Both the position numbers and the translations under genes were made by a program. A stretch of 64,000 nucleotides of DNA from Trema orientale (Eukaryota; Streptophyta; Magnoliopsida; Rosales; Cannabaceae). A model generated the notes under the pieces. It searched no databases. It worked only from the letters and a program-made list of their open reading frames with translations, and had not been told where the DNA came from. Positions 61,061 through 64,000 of this stretch are shown here, one piece after another. How positions within the stretch are numbered: the first letter of the stretch is position 1; each line of letters begins with the position of its first letter. The stretch covers positions 115,017-179,016 of the forward strand of contig JXTC01000219.1 of the NCBI GenBank assembly GCA_002914845.1. The letters run 5' to 3'.

Positions 61061-64000
61061 TGTACACGAGGTTTATATATTCTTTATACAATAGAAAAGG
61101 AGTCGGTGTGTGTCTCCTTGTGAGAAAAATTATGTTTTAAAAAATCCATGGCCCTTTTCATTTACTTGGTCTTTTTTTTTTTTTTAAATTGGTGGGCGGA
61201 GAGGATTTGGTGATTGTATTATCCGAAGATCTTATATTATAAAATTGTTAAGTTATATATGCTCTATAGATCCAGATTTACTATAAGCTTTAATTTCTCT
61301 CGTACTTGATTCTTGACCTAGTTGCTTTGGTTTTTTAATTAGAAAGACACGTACACAGACTTTATCTCTTTGTCGACTCTATTTTCTCTTTTTCTTTCAT
61401 CGGATTCCCTTCTGAGCGCGCCGCAGCTCACGCTAGCTCAAAACACATTAAAAACACATGGCCTAATTCTCTTGCATGTATTTAACATGTTTATATAATA
61501 GGTTTTCTTCCATGCACGTGGGATCGCAACTCCTATTCAGAAGAGGATAGCCATATATGTATATATGCATATATATGTGCCCATGGTTATATATGTATAT
61601 ATATGTCTCAGCTCTCAAGCCCAATTGACTATATATGAAGGCCGCCTGGAATGGCCGTCGCCTTAGCCGTGTAATTCGCTACGAAGTCGATCTCACCTGA
61701 ACTCATATATATCTTTTAATTTCTTGGTTTACGTGAGTTTTATTGTAAGTACTATTATTGTAATTCACATGTTAATCTCAAGGTTATATATAATGCCCCA
61801 GTATGCACATGCCTTTATTTTCGAAAAGCTCAAATCTTTGATCCTGAATCTTGATCTCTTGTGACAAGTTACATGTTACAAAAGCGTAGTACGTATACTA
61901 TTTCTTCCCAAATTTAAAAGCATGTTTGGTAAACCTATTTTTGTTTTTTATCTTTTTAATTCGAAAACAAACATTCTAAAATTTTAGAAACAAAAATTTC
62001 TTACTTTCAAATTTTTTTAAGAAAAGCTAGTATCAAACTTCTAGGGCTGAAAGTACCTCAATTTTTGCTAAAATTCTCATCGAACTGAACTTCTCGGTTT
62101 TAATATATTGAAAACTGAAATAGATCGCTAGAAAAAGAAAAACTAGCCGAAACCAAATTTTTGATTTTTAGTCGGTTTCGATGTTTATTAAGTAATAAAT
62201 ATAATCGGTACTTTATATATAACATATTAAGCAAATGGCTTAGTGTTTGTGAAATCATAATAACGTCGATGATCAAGTTATTTGTAGTTCTAAGAATTTT
62301 GAATTGAAATTAAAAATTATGACAAATGATTCTATATAAGAATTTACGACAATATTTGAGAATTTATGAAATTTCAGTAAACAACCATTCCACGAAATAG
62401 AAAATATTTGGAAGTTATGAATTCCGAGGCAAATAACCTTTCATGGTATTCAAGGAGTTGTGTTTAAATTTCTATGTCAATGACTTGGGATTTTAGGAAA
62501 GTAGTTTATTTGCAATTTACCTATTTACTGGGCATTGTAGCTCATGGCTTACTTTGTGCTGTAGGTAAGCGGCCTGTGCCTCAGTAAAGGGAATGGAGAA
62601 TGGCACATCATTTTGCAAGTATATATGGCCTGATTAATAGAAAGTTTATCAAGTAGTTAATAGCTTTGGATTTTTGAAACTTCGGTAATATTTTAAATAT
62701 GTAATGTAGGCAAGAAAAGATTGTTTAAAGCCTTCGAATGGTAAGACAAAGCTTATTTTGATTTGAACAAGGTAGCATCAAAATTATTTTCCCCATAAGT
62801 AACTAATGATGTGAAATAATTTGGAAGAAAAAAAACCTTGAAAAAAATATAATCATATGATCTTGATAAAAACACGAGTTTGAAAATGGTAAAGGTAAGT
62901 AACTAACAAGTATTGATAGTTATCGATAAAAACAAATATAACTTCATTTATGAATACATTTGAAACAGAAAAGAGATTACAAATTTGAAAAGAATCAAAA
63001 AAGAGTCAAAGATATTGTGTATGAATCATGACGTGAGGAAAGATCACAGGAAGGATGCTATCATCTGTTTTGATGGTAGCCAAGTAAGGTATCGATGGTA
63101 GCCAAGTGGACTATAATGCAAAAATCTAGAAACAAATGAAAGAAGAGGGTAAAAACTAAATTATAGAGGTCCTTAAGAATAAAACCAATAGAGAACTAAT
63201 TTTCGGATGATCAAAACCAATTACAGTACGTAGGTTTTATAGCCAATCGTAGATCTCAAATATTCATATACAAGCGTTGTAGGATAAAGTGCGAAATAAT
63301 TACAAAAACTAATAAACCAAATTCTAACAGTAATAAGTTATGTCTAACCAAAGAAGTGAGAGACCCACTAGTTTTGATGGTAGAAATGAGAGAATAGTTA
63401 GTTGCATCCACTGTTCGGAAAGCATATTTGAAGGGATGATCGGGTATGTGGGATGTGTCATCCACATATGGATTGAGAATCACATAGATGATATCACCAC
63501 GTTTGTTAAATGATATTGCTGTGTTTTAAGTAACGAAGATGTAAGGAGGAGTTCATCAGCCTTTCGGAGACCCCCATACTTCAGAGTTTATAATAACCTG
63601 TCGAAAGAAAAAAATCACGTATATATAAGTGAGGTAGTACAAGACTGTTCAATATCTAATTACAAAGAACATATTAAAATTCAAGCTAAAAATTTCCAGC
63701 CACCATAAACAATTCAAATAAATTTGGACTATTTGACTTGAGACTTATCTAGTTCTATGATCGGACCTTTATTTAAACTTACTAATAAAGAATAAAAGCA
63801 TTAACACACGTAATTGAACACAATCCAAATTAAATGCTCACAGTACTTAAAGATAACATTATTTTTAATTAGCTAGTAAAAACCACACTTATTCTATATA
63901 TATATGGTTGCCAATCCAGTAAGTAATTTTTTTAACCTATGTATAGGTATTTCTTTTCTAGCGTCGGATTATCGTTTAACAGTGATTCAACGGCTATAAT
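61061..64000. other. Intergenic region after LOX C
   Basis: No gene recognised on either strand. It contains the GC-richer block 61640-61735 similar to 53570-53655, many ATATATGT words near 61550-61610, and otherwise AT-rich DNA. A piece near 61920-62040 starting CATGTTTGGTAAAC and ending TAGTATCAAACT may be a short decayed DNA transposon, but the ends match weakly. Confidence 0.45.

Noticed and set aside
61920-62040. Short MITE with GTTTGGTA-like ends
   Set aside because: The inverted ends match weakly and no target duplication was found.
1-64000. CRISPR array, bacterial operon, phage or viral gene
   Set aside because: Introns, plant gene families and intergenic composition show plant nuclear DNA; no regularly spaced repeats or viral genes were seen.

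Overview
This is a nuclear chromosome segment of a flowering plant. Genes are widely spaced and AT-rich, carry many short GT-AG introns, and encode plant-only families: APEM9, a PRK-type LRR kinase, a USP-RLCK kinase and PLAT-lipoxygenases. A eudicot fits best. Placing it in the rosids is only an impression, because no species marker is visible. There is one assembly gap of about 500 N (40986-41486).

Layout. (1) 1.1-20.3 kb is a compact block of four housekeeping genes. UTP21/WDR36 (18 exons, minus strand) and the proteasome ubiquitin receptor RPN13 (13 exons, minus) lie in tandem. RPN13 shares a head-to-head promoter of about 0.7 kb with APEM9 (6 exons, plus), and a TruA-type tRNA pseudouridine synthase (9 exons, plus) follows. 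(2) 20.9-31.2 kb holds kinase genes on the plus strand: an LRR receptor-like pseudokinase of the pollen PRK type, a truncated USP-domain gene that has lost its kinase half, and an intact USP plus coiled-coil plus kinase gene (RLCK IX-like). (3) 31.9-60.6 kb is a lipoxygenase cluster on the minus strand. It has three complete nine-exon 9-LOX-type genes (A, B, C) and a decayed fourth unit between A and B. (4) LTR and short DNA-transposon remnants fill the spaces, mainly between LOX A and LOX B. The 3.4 kb after LOX C shows no gene.

Reading of the locus. The housekeeping genes act in separate processes: pre-rRNA processing, proteasome function, peroxisome import and tRNA modification. The LOX genes are a tandem family making fatty-acid hydroperoxides. 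LOX A and LOX B are identical by eye over about 2.8 kb, introns included, apart from the length of one poly-A run, yet differ by about 5% just outside that block. This points to recent gene conversion or to an assembly problem. The promoter of LOX A appears to have been split by about 4.4 kb of inserted DNA that includes a probable solo LTR.

I did not find a clearly new biological system. The most interesting items are the LOX A/B identity tract, the displaced LOX A upstream block, the USP-only remnant gene, a cluster of TGTCGTT words ahead of the pseudouridine synthase, and a 50-bp duplication in the RPN13/APEM9 promoter. Exon joins were worked out by hand from GT-AG sites and reading-frame continuity. 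Every spliced model closes in frame, but none has transcript support here.
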